Source: Glaciecola flavus
GTDB taxonomy: Bacteria; Pseudomonadota; Gammaproteobacteria; Enterobacterales; Alteromonadaceae
Assembly: GCF_042646125.1 (NCBI RefSeq)
Contig: NZ_JBHRSW010000049.1
Span: 28,882 to 92,881 of the forward strand
Length of the DNA: 64,000 nt
Reading direction: 5' to 3'
In this document: positions 1 to 8,004 of the stretch, one piece after another
How the letters are laid out: every line of letters begins with the position of its first letter
Numbering within the stretch: position 1 is the first letter of the stretch
Notes under the pieces: generated by a model
Database searches by the model: none
What the model saw: the letters and a program-made list of their open reading frames with translations, nothing else
What the model was told of the DNA's origin: nothing
Position numbers and translations under genes: made by a program

Positions 1-656
1 TCAATTAAACCCGGAATGTCAGCAATTACGAAACTCGCCTGAGCATCCAGCCTGACAACCCCTAGGTTTGGCACTAATGTAGTGAAAGGGTAATCCGCTA
101 CCTTTGGTTTAGCCGCAGATACGGAGCGAATAAAAGTAGATTTACCTGCATTGGGCAACCCAAGCAAACCAACATCAGCTAAAAGCATGAGTTCCAGTTG
201 TAATGTTCTGATTTCTCCGGGTGTACCATCTGTTTTCTGTCTGGGTGCGCGATTGGTCGAACTTTTAAAACGCGCATTGCCTAAACCATGGAATCCACCT
301 TGAGCAACTTTGACCTTTTGCCCATGTTTAGTTAAGTCTCCCAAGACCTCATGCGTGTCTTTATCGGTCGCGCGCGTGCCTACTGGCACCTTCAAAGTTA
401 GGTCTTCTCCCTTGCGGCCTGTGCAATTTGTGCGTTGACCGTTTTGTCCACGCTCTGCACGATGGAAGCGCTCAAATCTGTAGTCGATCAGGGTATTTAA
501 ATTTTCATCAGCTTCTAAGTAAACACTGCCGCCATCGCCGCCGTCACCGCCATCAGGACCACCTTTAGGGATATATTTTTCCCGCCGAAAACTGATCGTG
601 CCATTGCCGCCGTCTCCAGCTTCTACCCTGATTTCAGCTTCATCTACAAATTTCAT
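1..656 (-). CDS. obgE: GTPase ObgE/CgtA, 3' part beyond window edge
   Basis: Obg-family ribosome-assembly GTPase that acts on the 50S subunit. The minus-strand ATG at 656 opens with MKFVDEAEI, the usual Obg start. The glycine-rich Obg fold follows, and then the G domain, with the P-loop GLPNAGK readable near position 150 and the switch DIPGLIE at the very edge. About 218 residues are present; the rest of the G domain and the C-terminus lie to the left of base 1. The gene follows rplU-rpmA on the same strand, which is the standard gammaproteobacterial order. It is separated from rpmA by a terminator and a palindromic element, so it may be transcribed at least partly on its own. Confidence 0.96.
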   Translation of the reverse strand, partial: MKFVDEAEIRVEAGDGGNGTISFRREKYIPKGGPDGGDGGDGGSVYLEADENLNTLIDYRFERFHRAERGQNGQRTNCTGRKGEDLTLKVPVGTRATDKDTHEVLGDLTKHGQKVKVAQGGFHGLGNARFKSSTNRAPRQKTDGTPGEIRTLQLELMLLADVGLLGLPNAGKSTFIRSVSAAKPKVADYPFTTLVPNLGVVRLDAQASFVIADIPGLI

Positions 657-752
657 AATGATTTATCTCGTTTTTCGTACTCAAAGACTACTAAAAAATA
701 GTCAAAACCGCAAAATTGCCGTGGCTAACCTATTTTTGGTATAAACTGATTG

Positions 753-861
753 TAGAGAGAGTCCTTAGTTAATTCGAAAGTCGCTTTACGCCATCCTTGG
801 CCGCTCAACAAAAGGCATCCATGCCTTTTGATGCTTTCGAATTAACTACGGACTCTCTCTA
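753..861. repeat. Nested palindromic element (28-bp arms)
   Basis: Arms at 753-780 and 834-861 are inverted copies with 27 of 28 positions matching, the one difference being 765 versus 849. The 53-bp interior holds a second hairpin whose arm is AAAAGGCAT. The element lies between rpmA and obgE, in neither gene. The size and symmetry suggest a MITE-like or REP-like extragenic palindrome. No transposase or clear target-site duplication is visible. Confidence 0.75.
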
Positions 862-899
862 TAACCAGCTTACTTTTTAACACTGGATAGCAGGCAAAT

Positions 900-927
900 A
901 AAAAGCCGCTGATGAAAGCGGCTTTTT
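900..927 (-). terminator. Intrinsic terminator after rpmA
   Basis: Stem AAAAAGCCGC / GCGGCTTTTT with an 8-nt loop, starting 21 bp beyond the rpmA stop. Read on the minus strand it ends in a T-run, as expected for Rho-independent termination of rplU-rpmA. Confidence 0.85.
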
Positions 928-948
928 CAAACTTCGTTAAGTTAAGAC

Positions 949-1206
949 TTATTCAGCAACGATACTTACGTACTTGCGATTTTTTGGGCCTTTAACTTCA
1001 AATTGTACTTTGCCATCTGATAATGCGAACAAAGTGTGATCTTTGCCAATGCCTACATTGTCACCTGCGTGGAATTTAGTACCACGTTGACGTACCAGAA
1101 TATTACCCGCTAGTACGTCTTGACCACCAAAACGCTTAACACCTAGGCGTTTACTAATCGAATCGCGACCGTTTTTAGTACTACCACCAGCCTTTTTATG
1201 TGCCAT
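949..1206 (-). CDS. rpmA: 50S ribosomal protein L27
   Basis: Large-subunit protein whose N-terminus reaches the peptidyl-transferase centre. The 85 residues match the family length. The protein begins MAHKKAGGSTKNGRDS, the hallmark L27 N-terminus, and contains the GNILVRQRGTKFH segment. It lies 19 bp downstream of rplU in the same operon and is followed by an intrinsic terminator. No N-terminal extension of the type cleaved in Firmicutes is present. Confidence 0.99.
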   Translation of the reverse strand: MAHKKAGGSTKNGRDSISKRLGVKRFGGQDVLAGNILVRQRGTKFHAGDNVGIGKDHTLFALSDGKVQFEVKGPKNRKYVSIVAE

Positions 1207-1225
1207 GTGTTCGTCTCCTACCTAA

Positions 1226-1537
1226 TTAAGCTGAAATACCAGTGATCTTCACTTCAGTGAACCACTGGCGGTGTCCGGCCTGCTTGCGTGAATGCTTGCG
1301 GCGACGGAACTTTACTATTTTAACTTTATCACCACGACCATGAGTAACCACTTCTGCCGTTACTTTGCCGCCATCTACATAAGGTGTGCCTATTTTTACG
1401 TCATCACCAGTGCTAACCATCAAGACATTATCGAAATCTACGGTTTCACCCGGAGCAACTTCGATTTTTTCTAGACGAACGGTTTGGCCTTCAGCCACAC
1501 GGTGTTGTTTACCACCACTTTGGAAAACCGCGTACAT
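1226..1537 (-). CDS. rplU: 50S ribosomal protein L21
   Basis: Large-subunit protein that binds 23S rRNA. The 103 residues begin MYAVFQSGGKQHRVAEGQ and contain the basic KFRRRKHSRKQAGHRQ segment typical of L21. It is the first gene of rplU-rpmA, divergent from ispB, exactly as in Escherichia coli. A promoter with consensus-like -10 and -35 elements lies about 60-85 bp upstream. The short leader (about 1538-1587) contains an inverted GAGCGC / GCGCTC pair that could form a small hairpin. Confidence 0.99.
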   Translation of the reverse strand: MYAVFQSGGKQHRVAEGQTVRLEKIEVAPGETVDFDNVLMVSTGDDVKIGTPYVDGGKVTAEVVTHGRGDKVKIVKFRRRKHSRKQAGHRQWFTEVKITGISA

Positions 1538-1593
1538 ATTAATCTCCGCTCTGCGCTCATATCATAGCGCTCAATTCAAAAAACAGGGCGCGA

Positions 1594-1622
1594 ATTGTAC
1601 GTAAACTTTGCCAAGCTAGCAA
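1594..1622 (-). promoter_or_regulatory. Sigma-70 promoter for rplU-rpmA
   Basis: On the minus strand, TTGCTA (1617-1622) and TACAAT (1594-1599) are separated by exactly 17 bp. A GC-rich discriminator (TCGCGCCC) follows, as is common for stringently controlled ribosomal-protein promoters. Confidence 0.7.
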
Positions 1623-1737
1623 GCCCTAATTAGCCTTATTTTGTGGTTTTTTTACTCAAAAATTCAAAACTGGTTCAAACCAACGATTAATGTACAATAG
1701 CCCCACATAAAAAGAATGGCATTACGTAACTCCTGGA

Positions 1738-2709
1738 ATGGACTTAGAAAATATTCGCAAACTTTCTGAAGCTGATATGACGGCGGTCAATCAGCTGATT
1801 CAACAACAAGTAAATTCAGACGTCGCACTTATCAACCAGTTAGGCTTTTACATCGTCAATAGTGGCGGTAAGCGCCTGCGCCCTTTACTCACTGTCCTAG
1901 CTGCGCGGGCACTCAATATTCAAAGCAGTGAACATTACACGCTTGCCGCAATAATCGAGTTTATACACACTGCAACACTATTGCACGATGACGTCGTTGA
2001 CGAATCGATGATGCGCCGTGGTCGCGAAACGGCCAACGCCGTATTTGGCAATCAAGCCAGTGTGCTAGTTGGCGATTTTTTGTATTCCCGCGCGTTTCAA
2101 ATGATGGTTGAATTAAAGCGTATGCGTGTGATGGAAGTGTTGTCTGATGCAACCAATCGCATCGCCCAAGGCGAAGTAATGCAATTGATGAATTGTAACG
2201 ACCCGAATACCACGGAACAAAGTTACCTCGAAGTCATTTACAGTAAAACCGCCAGACTCTTTGAAGCGGCGACGCAACTAGCGGCGGTGCTTACCGACCA
2301 ACGAAGCGAAGTCGAAATAGCCATGCAAAGTTATGGGAAACACCTAGGCACTGCATTTCAACTTATTGACGACGTATTAGATTACACCGCTAGTGCCTCA
2401 GAGATGGGAAAAGAAGCGGGTGATGATCTCGCTGAAGGCAAGCCTACACTGCCTTTACTGCATGCTATGTGGAATGCAAAAGAGCAGGATGCGGCACTTA
2501 TTCGAAGCGCCATAGAAAATGCAGACGGTATGGCTAGTTTTGATAAGATTTTGCAAATGATGAAAGACACAGGCTCACTTGAATACACCAAAAATTTAGC
2601 CGTTCAGGAAGCCAACAAAGCAAAAGCCTCGCTCGCTCTGCTACCTGAGTCTAATTATAAACTCGCACTCATTGGATTAGCCGATTTGTCGGTTAATCGC
2701 GATAGTTAA
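1738..2709 (+). CDS. ispB: Octaprenyl diphosphate synthase
   Basis: Trans-prenyltransferase that makes the C40 side chain of ubiquinone and menaquinone from farnesyl diphosphate and isopentenyl diphosphate. The 323 residues begin MDLENIRKLSEADM, close to E. coli IspB. The first aspartate-rich motif is DDVVD at residues 84-88, and the second is DDVLD at 211-215 within QLIDDVLDY. GKRLRP at 44-49 is the diphosphate-binding segment. It is divergent from rplU, the conserved arrangement, and is followed 21 bp later by a protease gene that may be co-transcribed. Confidence 0.98.
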   Translation: MDLENIRKLSEADMTAVNQLIQQQVNSDVALINQLGFYIVNSGGKRLRPLLTVLAARALNIQSSEHYTLAAIIEFIHTATLLHDDVVDESMMRRGRETANAVFGNQASVLVGDFLYSRAFQMMVELKRMRVMEVLSDATNRIAQGEVMQLMNCNDPNTTEQSYLEVIYSKTARLFEAATQLAAVLTDQRSEVEIAMQSYGKHLGTAFQLIDDVLDYTASASEMGKEAGDDLAEGKPTLPLLHAMWNAKEQDAALIRSAIENADGMASFDKILQMMKDTGSLEYTKNLAVQEANKAKASLALLPESNYKLALIGLADLSVNRDS

Positions 2710-2730
2710 GCATGTAAGGATTACATAAAA

Positions 2731-3252
2731 ATGCACGCCCCAGAGCAAGACGACACTAGTAAATTTGGCCGTTGGATGCTGTGGGCGGCGTGGGCGTTAA
2801 TTTTTGCCCTATTGGTTTATTTTTTCTCAGGCTTTATTGAGCGTAAATACAATCCAAACCAAAACCCTTCATCGACAGTCTCAGGTGGGACAGTAGAAGT
2901 TCATCTAAAACAAAACAGTATTGGGCATTATGTGACCACCGGCTTTATCAACGGTGAGCCAGTTACCTTTTTACTCGATACAGGCGCAACAACAGTAACC
3001 ATAGGTGCTCATTTGGCAAATAAATTGGGTCTGAAAGCTGGCCAGCGGTTTCAAGCACAAACGGCAAATGGCGTTGTTACTGTCGCACGAACACAAGTGC
3101 GCGAACTTCGCGTTGGTGAGATTCGTTTATACAACGTTGAAGCCAATCTGAACCCAGGTATGAATCAAGACGAAATTCTCCTTGGTATGAGTGCTTTGCG
3201 TCAGCTAGAGCTGGTGCAGCGAGGCGATACCCTATTGCTCAGATCTTTTTAG
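2731..3252 (+). CDS. Membrane-anchored retropepsin-like aspartyl protease
   Basis: A 173-residue protein of the TIGR02281 / clan AA single-domain aspartic protease family. Residues 14-35 form one transmembrane helix. A linker follows, then the protease core with the active-site motif LLDTGATTVT (Asp83) and the later ILLGMSALRQLEL segment that completes the retropepsin fold. The family works as a dimer, with the catalytic domain probably facing the periplasm. Its substrate is not known to me. It follows ispB closely on the same strand and faces the asparaginase gene. Confidence 0.85.
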   Translation: MHAPEQDDTSKFGRWMLWAAWALIFALLVYFFSGFIERKYNPNQNPSSTVSGGTVEVHLKQNSIGHYVTTGFINGEPVTFLLDTGATTVTIGAHLANKLGLKAGQRFQAQTANGVVTVARTQVRELRVGEIRLYNVEANLNPGMNQDEILLGMSALRQLELVQRGDTLLLRSF

Positions 3253-3279
3253 TATTTATAGGCCTGCGATTCACACACT

Positions 3280-4305
3280 CTATTCTGAACGGTATATAGC
3301 GACACTTACCTTCCCATTGACATCAACGGCAGCACGGTACATTCCTTCGGTATTAAAAGGCATGGCGATATTTCCCTTAGCATCAATGATAATAACACCA
3401 CCAGTGCCACCCATCGGAAGTAAAACGTCATTTATTACAGTTTCTCCCGCGTCTTTAATCGATACACCTTGGTATTTGACACGAGAGCAAATATCAGCAG
3501 CGACATGATTTCGAATGAAAAACTCGCCATGCCCAGTGGCAGACACAGCACAACTGCTATTGTCCGCCCAAGTCCCCGCACCAATGATGGGAGAGTCACC
3601 GATTCTTCCCCAACGTTTGCCCGTCATGCCGCCTGTAGAGGTGCCAGCGGCAATATTACCCTTCGAATCCAATGCAACAGCCCCGACAGTCCCGAACTTG
3701 TAATCACTGGTCAAAGGATCAAGGTGTAGTGAAGCATGATCATTCTCTAAAAGACGCGCTTTAACCTTTTCAAGTGCACGTAGTCTGTGCGGAGTGTCAA
3801 AGTGATGATTATCGACCAAGGTTAAGCCCTGTGATTTAGCAAACGCTTGCGCTCCCTCTCCGCTTAACATCACGTGCACCGAATGCTCCATTACTTCTCT
3901 AGCCGCCGCGATCGGGCTAACTACCGTTTTAACACCGGCCACGGCACCTGCGTTTAAAGACTCTCCTTCCATAATAGACGCATCCAATTCATGCTCGGCC
4001 TCCCAAGTATAAACTGCTCCTACACCTGCATTGAACAAGGGCGACGCTTCCATTATTTGAATCGCTGAAATTATTGCGTCGGTGCTAGAACCGCCGTTCT
4101 GTAACACCTCATAACCTGACATCACAGCTTCACGCAACTTAGCTCGATAAGCTTGATCTTGCTTTTCAGTTAAGTTGGCTTTTGAAATCGTACCTGCACC
4201 ACCATGAATGGCAATTGCAACGGGCACTTTTTCTTTGGTTGAGGCTGCTAGGCTCGAAAAGACTAAGATACTGCTAATTAAAACGCTAAATAATGATCGT
4301 CTCAT
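3280..4305 (-). CDS. iaaA: Isoaspartyl peptidase / plant-type L-asparaginase
   Basis: N-terminal-nucleophile hydrolase that cleaves isoaspartyl dipeptides and asparagine. Two methionines are possible. The second (4305) is preferred because an AAGGG ribosome binding site sits six bases before it, whereas the first (4311) nearly overlaps that site; this gives 341 residues. A hydrophobic signal peptide (RRSLFSVLISSILVFSS) implies a periplasmic enzyme. The autocleavage site is the Thr of KFGTVGAVALD, around residue 206. The downstream STGGMTGKRWGRIGDSP segment is the substrate-binding signature. It ends convergent to the aspartyl protease and lies 25 bp after pepQ on the same strand. Confidence 0.93.
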   Translation of the reverse strand: MRRSLFSVLISSILVFSSLAASTKEKVPVAIAIHGGAGTISKANLTEKQDQAYRAKLREAVMSGYEVLQNGGSSTDAIISAIQIMEASPLFNAGVGAVYTWEAEHELDASIMEGESLNAGAVAGVKTVVSPIAAAREVMEHSVHVMLSGEGAQAFAKSQGLTLVDNHHFDTPHRLRALEKVKARLLENDHASLHLDPLTSDYKFGTVGAVALDSKGNIAAGTSTGGMTGKRWGRIGDSPIIGAGTWADNSSCAVSATGHGEFFIRNHVAADICSRVKYQGVSIKDAGETVINDVLLPMGGTGGVIIIDAKGNIAMPFNTEGMYRAAVDVNGKVSVAIYRSE

Positions 4306-4330
4306 TGCCATCCCTTTTTTCGGTAAATAC

Positions 4331-5665
4331 TCAAGAGAGGCTTTCTTCCCAAAGCTCTCTTGTCATGTTTTCGGTATGTTCGCTGTGAACAATAACATTG
4401 TCTTCTATCCTGATACCACCGAAAGGTTTAAAAGCATCTACTGTGTTCCAGTTAATATACTTTGAATTTTCACTACCCTTCAACTCAGTGAGTAAGGAAT
4501 CGATAAAATAAATACCCGGTTCAACAGTGAATACTTGGCGAGCTTCAATCGTTCGCATACACCTGAGGAAGGGATGAGCACTTGGTGCAGGCTTGGCTGT
4601 ACCCGTATCATCAGCAACATGACCCGCTACGTCATGCACTTGAAGCCCCAGCATATGACCGATACCATGAGGAAAAAACGTACTCACAATGCCCTGCTCA
4701 ACAATATCATCAGGTAGCAGATTAACAACGCCAAATTCGCTTAAAATTTTTGCAATACCGCCACAAGCCGCCTCATGTAAAGACAGATATTCTTTACCTG
4801 GCGTTACCTGACTAACCAGATATTCAGTCAAACTATCGACAGCGACGATGAGCTCTTGAAAACGATTATCCTCCATTGAGTAAGTACGCGTAATATCTGC
4901 TGCATACCCATGGTAGGACGCGCCTGCATCTATCAAAAAAGAGCGGTGTGTTGAGGGAGGAGCCTTATTGAGTAGCATGTAATGCAGTATTGACGCATTC
5001 TCGTTTAACGCAACAATATTACCATAAGGCATGTCATTTTCTGATTGCTTAGCTACCCCTAAGTATTCTTGGTTAATTTCATATTCAGATAAACCACTAA
5101 AAAAGCTTTGCTTGGCGACTTTGTGTGCTTTTACCGCAATACTATTAGCCTTGCGCATACAGTATAATTCGTAATCGGTTTTATAGGCACGATGATAGTG
5201 CAAGTAATGCAGAACTCGGTCTGGATTGAGCAAGTGCATACCTAAGGCTTTAGCGACCTCAAGGTGCTCTCCAAGATACGCATATTTGCTTAAATCATAG
5301 GGTAAGCATTGCTCCACTTTGTTTGCTTTTTTTAAGTAGTGAATATCAAAAAATGGTACCCAAAAGGCATCAGGCACTTCTGGTACCTTGTGCCAAAAAT
5401 CGACAGGCAGGTAAAACACTAGTTTAGGTTTATTCTCACCGTCAATAATTAACCACGAATTAGGGTTGTCTACCACCGGAAGCCAAGATTTAAAGTGTGG
5501 ATTAACCTTAAAGGGATATGGATTATCATCTAAAAACTGATAGTGAAGTTGACCAGAATGAATAATTAGCCCTTCAATTCCTTCTCTTTCAATGGCCTCT
5601 TTTGCTCTAGCTTGCATAATATCGATATGCTTTGCGTATAGCGTCTTTATACTGTCGTTATCCAT
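4331..5665 (-). CDS. pepQ: Xaa-Pro dipeptidase PepQ
   Basis: Cytosolic metallopeptidase (M24B) that splits dipeptides with C-terminal proline. The length of 444 residues equals the gammaproteobacterial PepQ size. The pita-bread domain shows its metal ligands in order: the two Asp of IDAGASYHGYAADITRTY, His in FFPHGIGHMLGLQVHD, Glu in FTVEPGIYF, and Glu in GGIRIEDNVIVH. It sits between slt and the asparaginase gene on the same strand, so peptidoglycan turnover and peptide catabolism genes are neighbours. Confidence 0.97.
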   Translation of the reverse strand: MDNDSIKTLYAKHIDIMQARAKEAIEREGIEGLIIHSGQLHYQFLDDNPYPFKVNPHFKSWLPVVDNPNSWLIIDGENKPKLVFYLPVDFWHKVPEVPDAFWVPFFDIHYLKKANKVEQCLPYDLSKYAYLGEHLEVAKALGMHLLNPDRVLHYLHYHRAYKTDYELYCMRKANSIAVKAHKVAKQSFFSGLSEYEINQEYLGVAKQSENDMPYGNIVALNENASILHYMLLNKAPPSTHRSFLIDAGASYHGYAADITRTYSMEDNRFQELIVAVDSLTEYLVSQVTPGKEYLSLHEAACGGIAKILSEFGVVNLLPDDIVEQGIVSTFFPHGIGHMLGLQVHDVAGHVADDTGTAKPAPSAHPFLRCMRTIEARQVFTVEPGIYFIDSLLTELKGSENSKYINWNTVDAFKPFGGIRIEDNVIVHSEHTENMTRELWEESLS

Positions 5666-5688
5666 TTAGTTCTCTTATTTTTATTTTG

Positions 5689-7689
5689 CTAAATGCGTGG
5701 ACTCACTTGCGCACGCACAAATTCATCAAATACTGTGTTCTCGACCTGTTTACTCGCCAATTTGTCCTGATAGATTTGTTGGTAGGCCATCACGGCCTTG
5801 ACATAATTTCGGGTTTCTTTGTAGGGAATAAGCTCGACCCAAACATCTGCATCAAGCGCTTCTTTCTTAGGCAACCATTTTTTCACTTTGTGCCATCCAG
5901 CGTTATAGGAAGCAGTCGCTAGCAAAGTATTGTCATCCAGTTTATCCATCAAATAGCGCAAATACTTGTTGCCAATTTTTGCATTTAATTCTGGTTTTAA
6001 TAAGTCTCTTGAGCTTACTCGCCGCTTTTCTAGGTATTTTGCCGTACTGGGCAGTATTTGCATCAATCCCCTAGCATTTGCAGACGATACCGCATCACTC
6101 ATGAAGCTACTCTCTCTTCTTGCAATTGCAAATGCCCATTCTGGTTGAATCTTGTTCTTTTTGGCCTCAGGTACGAGTAAATCATTATACGCGAGCGGAA
6201 AGCGTCGCTCTACGTCGTTCAACTCACCCATTTTTCCGAGAGTAAAAATGGTTTGGTCATGCCAGCCCCACTCAGAGCTCACTACAGCAGCGGCAAGTTT
6301 TTGTTCTTCAGTAAAGCCGCGTTGCATACTAAGCCATTCTAAACGCGCTCTGTAGTCTCGGGATAAACGCCTAAGCTCGTATGCTCTCTTAGCCGCATCC
6401 GTATTCAAAACCTGAGTTATTATGTCGTCATCTACGTCAATGGGATTGTGCTCTAAGCTGTGAGGCACACCCAGTCTAGCACTCGCCAAAAAACCGTAAT
6501 AATCACGACTTCCCGCCAGTTGCTGATACAAGGCATTGGCTTCATTCGCTTTATTCATTTTTTCGTATGCACGCGCAAGCCAGTACTGAAATTGTTTTTC
6601 GTTAGTTAACTGGGGCAAACTTTTTTCTATCAATAGAGCAATCTTGTACCAATCTTGCTGTTGTAGTAGATAGGCTAAATGCCAGCGCATGGTGTCATCG
6701 TCTGGTGCTACTTCACTTGCCCTAATGAGCCAATCTTCAGCATGCTCATCACGATCAATAGCAAGACTTACCGCAAACTTATTGCTAATGATCCCCAATT
6801 GCTCCGCGCTAAAGGTTAATTTGTTTTTAGCTTTTCCAAAGGTGCGCAAAGCCAACTTGGGATCTCGCCATATGAGCCTAGAAAGTCCATAGGTCATCAC
6901 TTGCGCTTCGATCAAAGGATACCGCCCCTTAAATGCACTTAGCTGTTTTACATAAGCTGGATCACGTCTTGTTTTATGCCATAAATCGGCGAGGTATTGC
7001 TTGTCCTCATTCAACAAACTCTTCAAATAAGGAATTAATGTATGTTGGCCTCCCTCTGCCGACTTTTTAATGCGATGCAAGATAAGGTCTTCACTCAGTT
7101 GCCCCGCTTTCATCCAAGATCTAAACAAAGGATCACAAGCTTTAGGCTGCGATTTCCCTACATTCCATAGTTCGGGAATTTGCTCATAAACTAAGGTTTT
7201 ATCCTTAAGATCTTGATACTGAAATCGCAAAAAATGACAGCGCATTTCAGTATTTGAGCTTGCACGATAGAACTCTTGATAAAGAGATGAGCGGTTGCGT
7301 TTGAGCAAATATTTCAACCAAGGCTCGCGGACGCGCTTTGCGATGGGTGTGTCTTCGTTTTTTACAAGAAAATGCCGGATTTGCTCTGTTTTACTCAAAT
7401 TCAAGCGATGAGTCAGTCGATTTGCTTCAAGATATGGGACTAGGGGATAATCGCCCAACTTAGCCAATTCATTGGCAAATTCGGTATCAGAAAGCTTCCA
7501 CAACCGCCTCTCTAGCGACAAGAATGCTTCTCTTTGTTCTTCTCGCAAAGTTGAATTCATAGCAAAGTCTGCGTCTGGCTTTAATGTCCATGCTTGCACA
7601 GGGGTAGGTTCTTGCGCGGAGACCTCCCAATACATGAGCAAAAACACAATAAAAATAGCTGACCAGTACGGATATTTGCGAGTAAACAA
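5689..7689 (-). CDS. slt: Soluble lytic murein transglycosylase
   Basis: Periplasmic exolytic transglycosylase that cuts the MurNAc-GlcNAc bond to form 1,6-anhydromuropeptides. The 666 residues resemble Slt70 (about 645). An N-terminal signal peptide (IFIVFLLMYWEVSAQ) is followed by a long alpha-superhelical U/L domain. The catalytic C-domain contains ARRESSFMSDAVSSANARG, with catalytic Glu in RRESSF, followed by LMQILPSTA and the ATASYNAGWHKVKKW motif. It is divergent from fadB across a 315-bp gap and lies 23 bp upstream of pepQ. Confidence 0.97.
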   Translation of the reverse strand: MFTRKYPYWSAIFIVFLLMYWEVSAQEPTPVQAWTLKPDADFAMNSTLREEQREAFLSLERRLWKLSDTEFANELAKLGDYPLVPYLEANRLTHRLNLSKTEQIRHFLVKNEDTPIAKRVREPWLKYLLKRNRSSLYQEFYRASSNTEMRCHFLRFQYQDLKDKTLVYEQIPELWNVGKSQPKACDPLFRSWMKAGQLSEDLILHRIKKSAEGGQHTLIPYLKSLLNEDKQYLADLWHKTRRDPAYVKQLSAFKGRYPLIEAQVMTYGLSRLIWRDPKLALRTFGKAKNKLTFSAEQLGIISNKFAVSLAIDRDEHAEDWLIRASEVAPDDDTMRWHLAYLLQQQDWYKIALLIEKSLPQLTNEKQFQYWLARAYEKMNKANEANALYQQLAGSRDYYGFLASARLGVPHSLEHNPIDVDDDIITQVLNTDAAKRAYELRRLSRDYRARLEWLSMQRGFTEEQKLAAAVVSSEWGWHDQTIFTLGKMGELNDVERRFPLAYNDLLVPEAKKNKIQPEWAFAIARRESSFMSDAVSSANARGLMQILPSTAKYLEKRRVSSRDLLKPELNAKIGNKYLRYLMDKLDDNTLLATASYNAGWHKVKKWLPKKEALDADVWVELIPYKETRNYVKAVMAYQQIYQDKLASKQVENTVFDEFVRAQVSPRI

Positions 7690-8004
7690 GTAATTTCCCT
7701 TGGGCTTTTTCGTCCGGCGTTTTTAGGATCTGTTGACCCTAGACATTTTGCATGACTATAGGCCTTACACTACTACAACTATATATTTCAATGAATACAT
7801 ATTTATAGAAATAATAAATACATGCGTAATTTCATCGTGACATAATAATATCATCGATATTCGCTCGATATAGTTATTGCGTATCAACACATAAAGTAAA
7901 TCACACCAACAGACATAAAACTATTAGCATCATTTCACTATCGGTAATCTTAGGCTAATCTTAATCAAAATAATGTCTGATTGGCTTTGTCATAGGAGAA
8001 TTGC
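7690..8004. other. Intergenic region between slt and fadB
   Basis: 315 bp of AT-rich DNA between divergent slt and fadB. It should hold both promoters, but I could not pick convincing -35/-10 pairs or a clear FadR (CTGGTC-type) operator. A CTGTTGACC motif near 7731 resembles motifs near 16.47 kb and 21.75 kb. AGGAGA near 7996 is the fadB ribosome binding site. No coding ORF is seen. Confidence 0.5.

Noticed and set aside
7690..8004. Search for a FadR or PsrA operator before fadB
   Set aside because: No palindrome close to either consensus was found, so no regulator is assigned.
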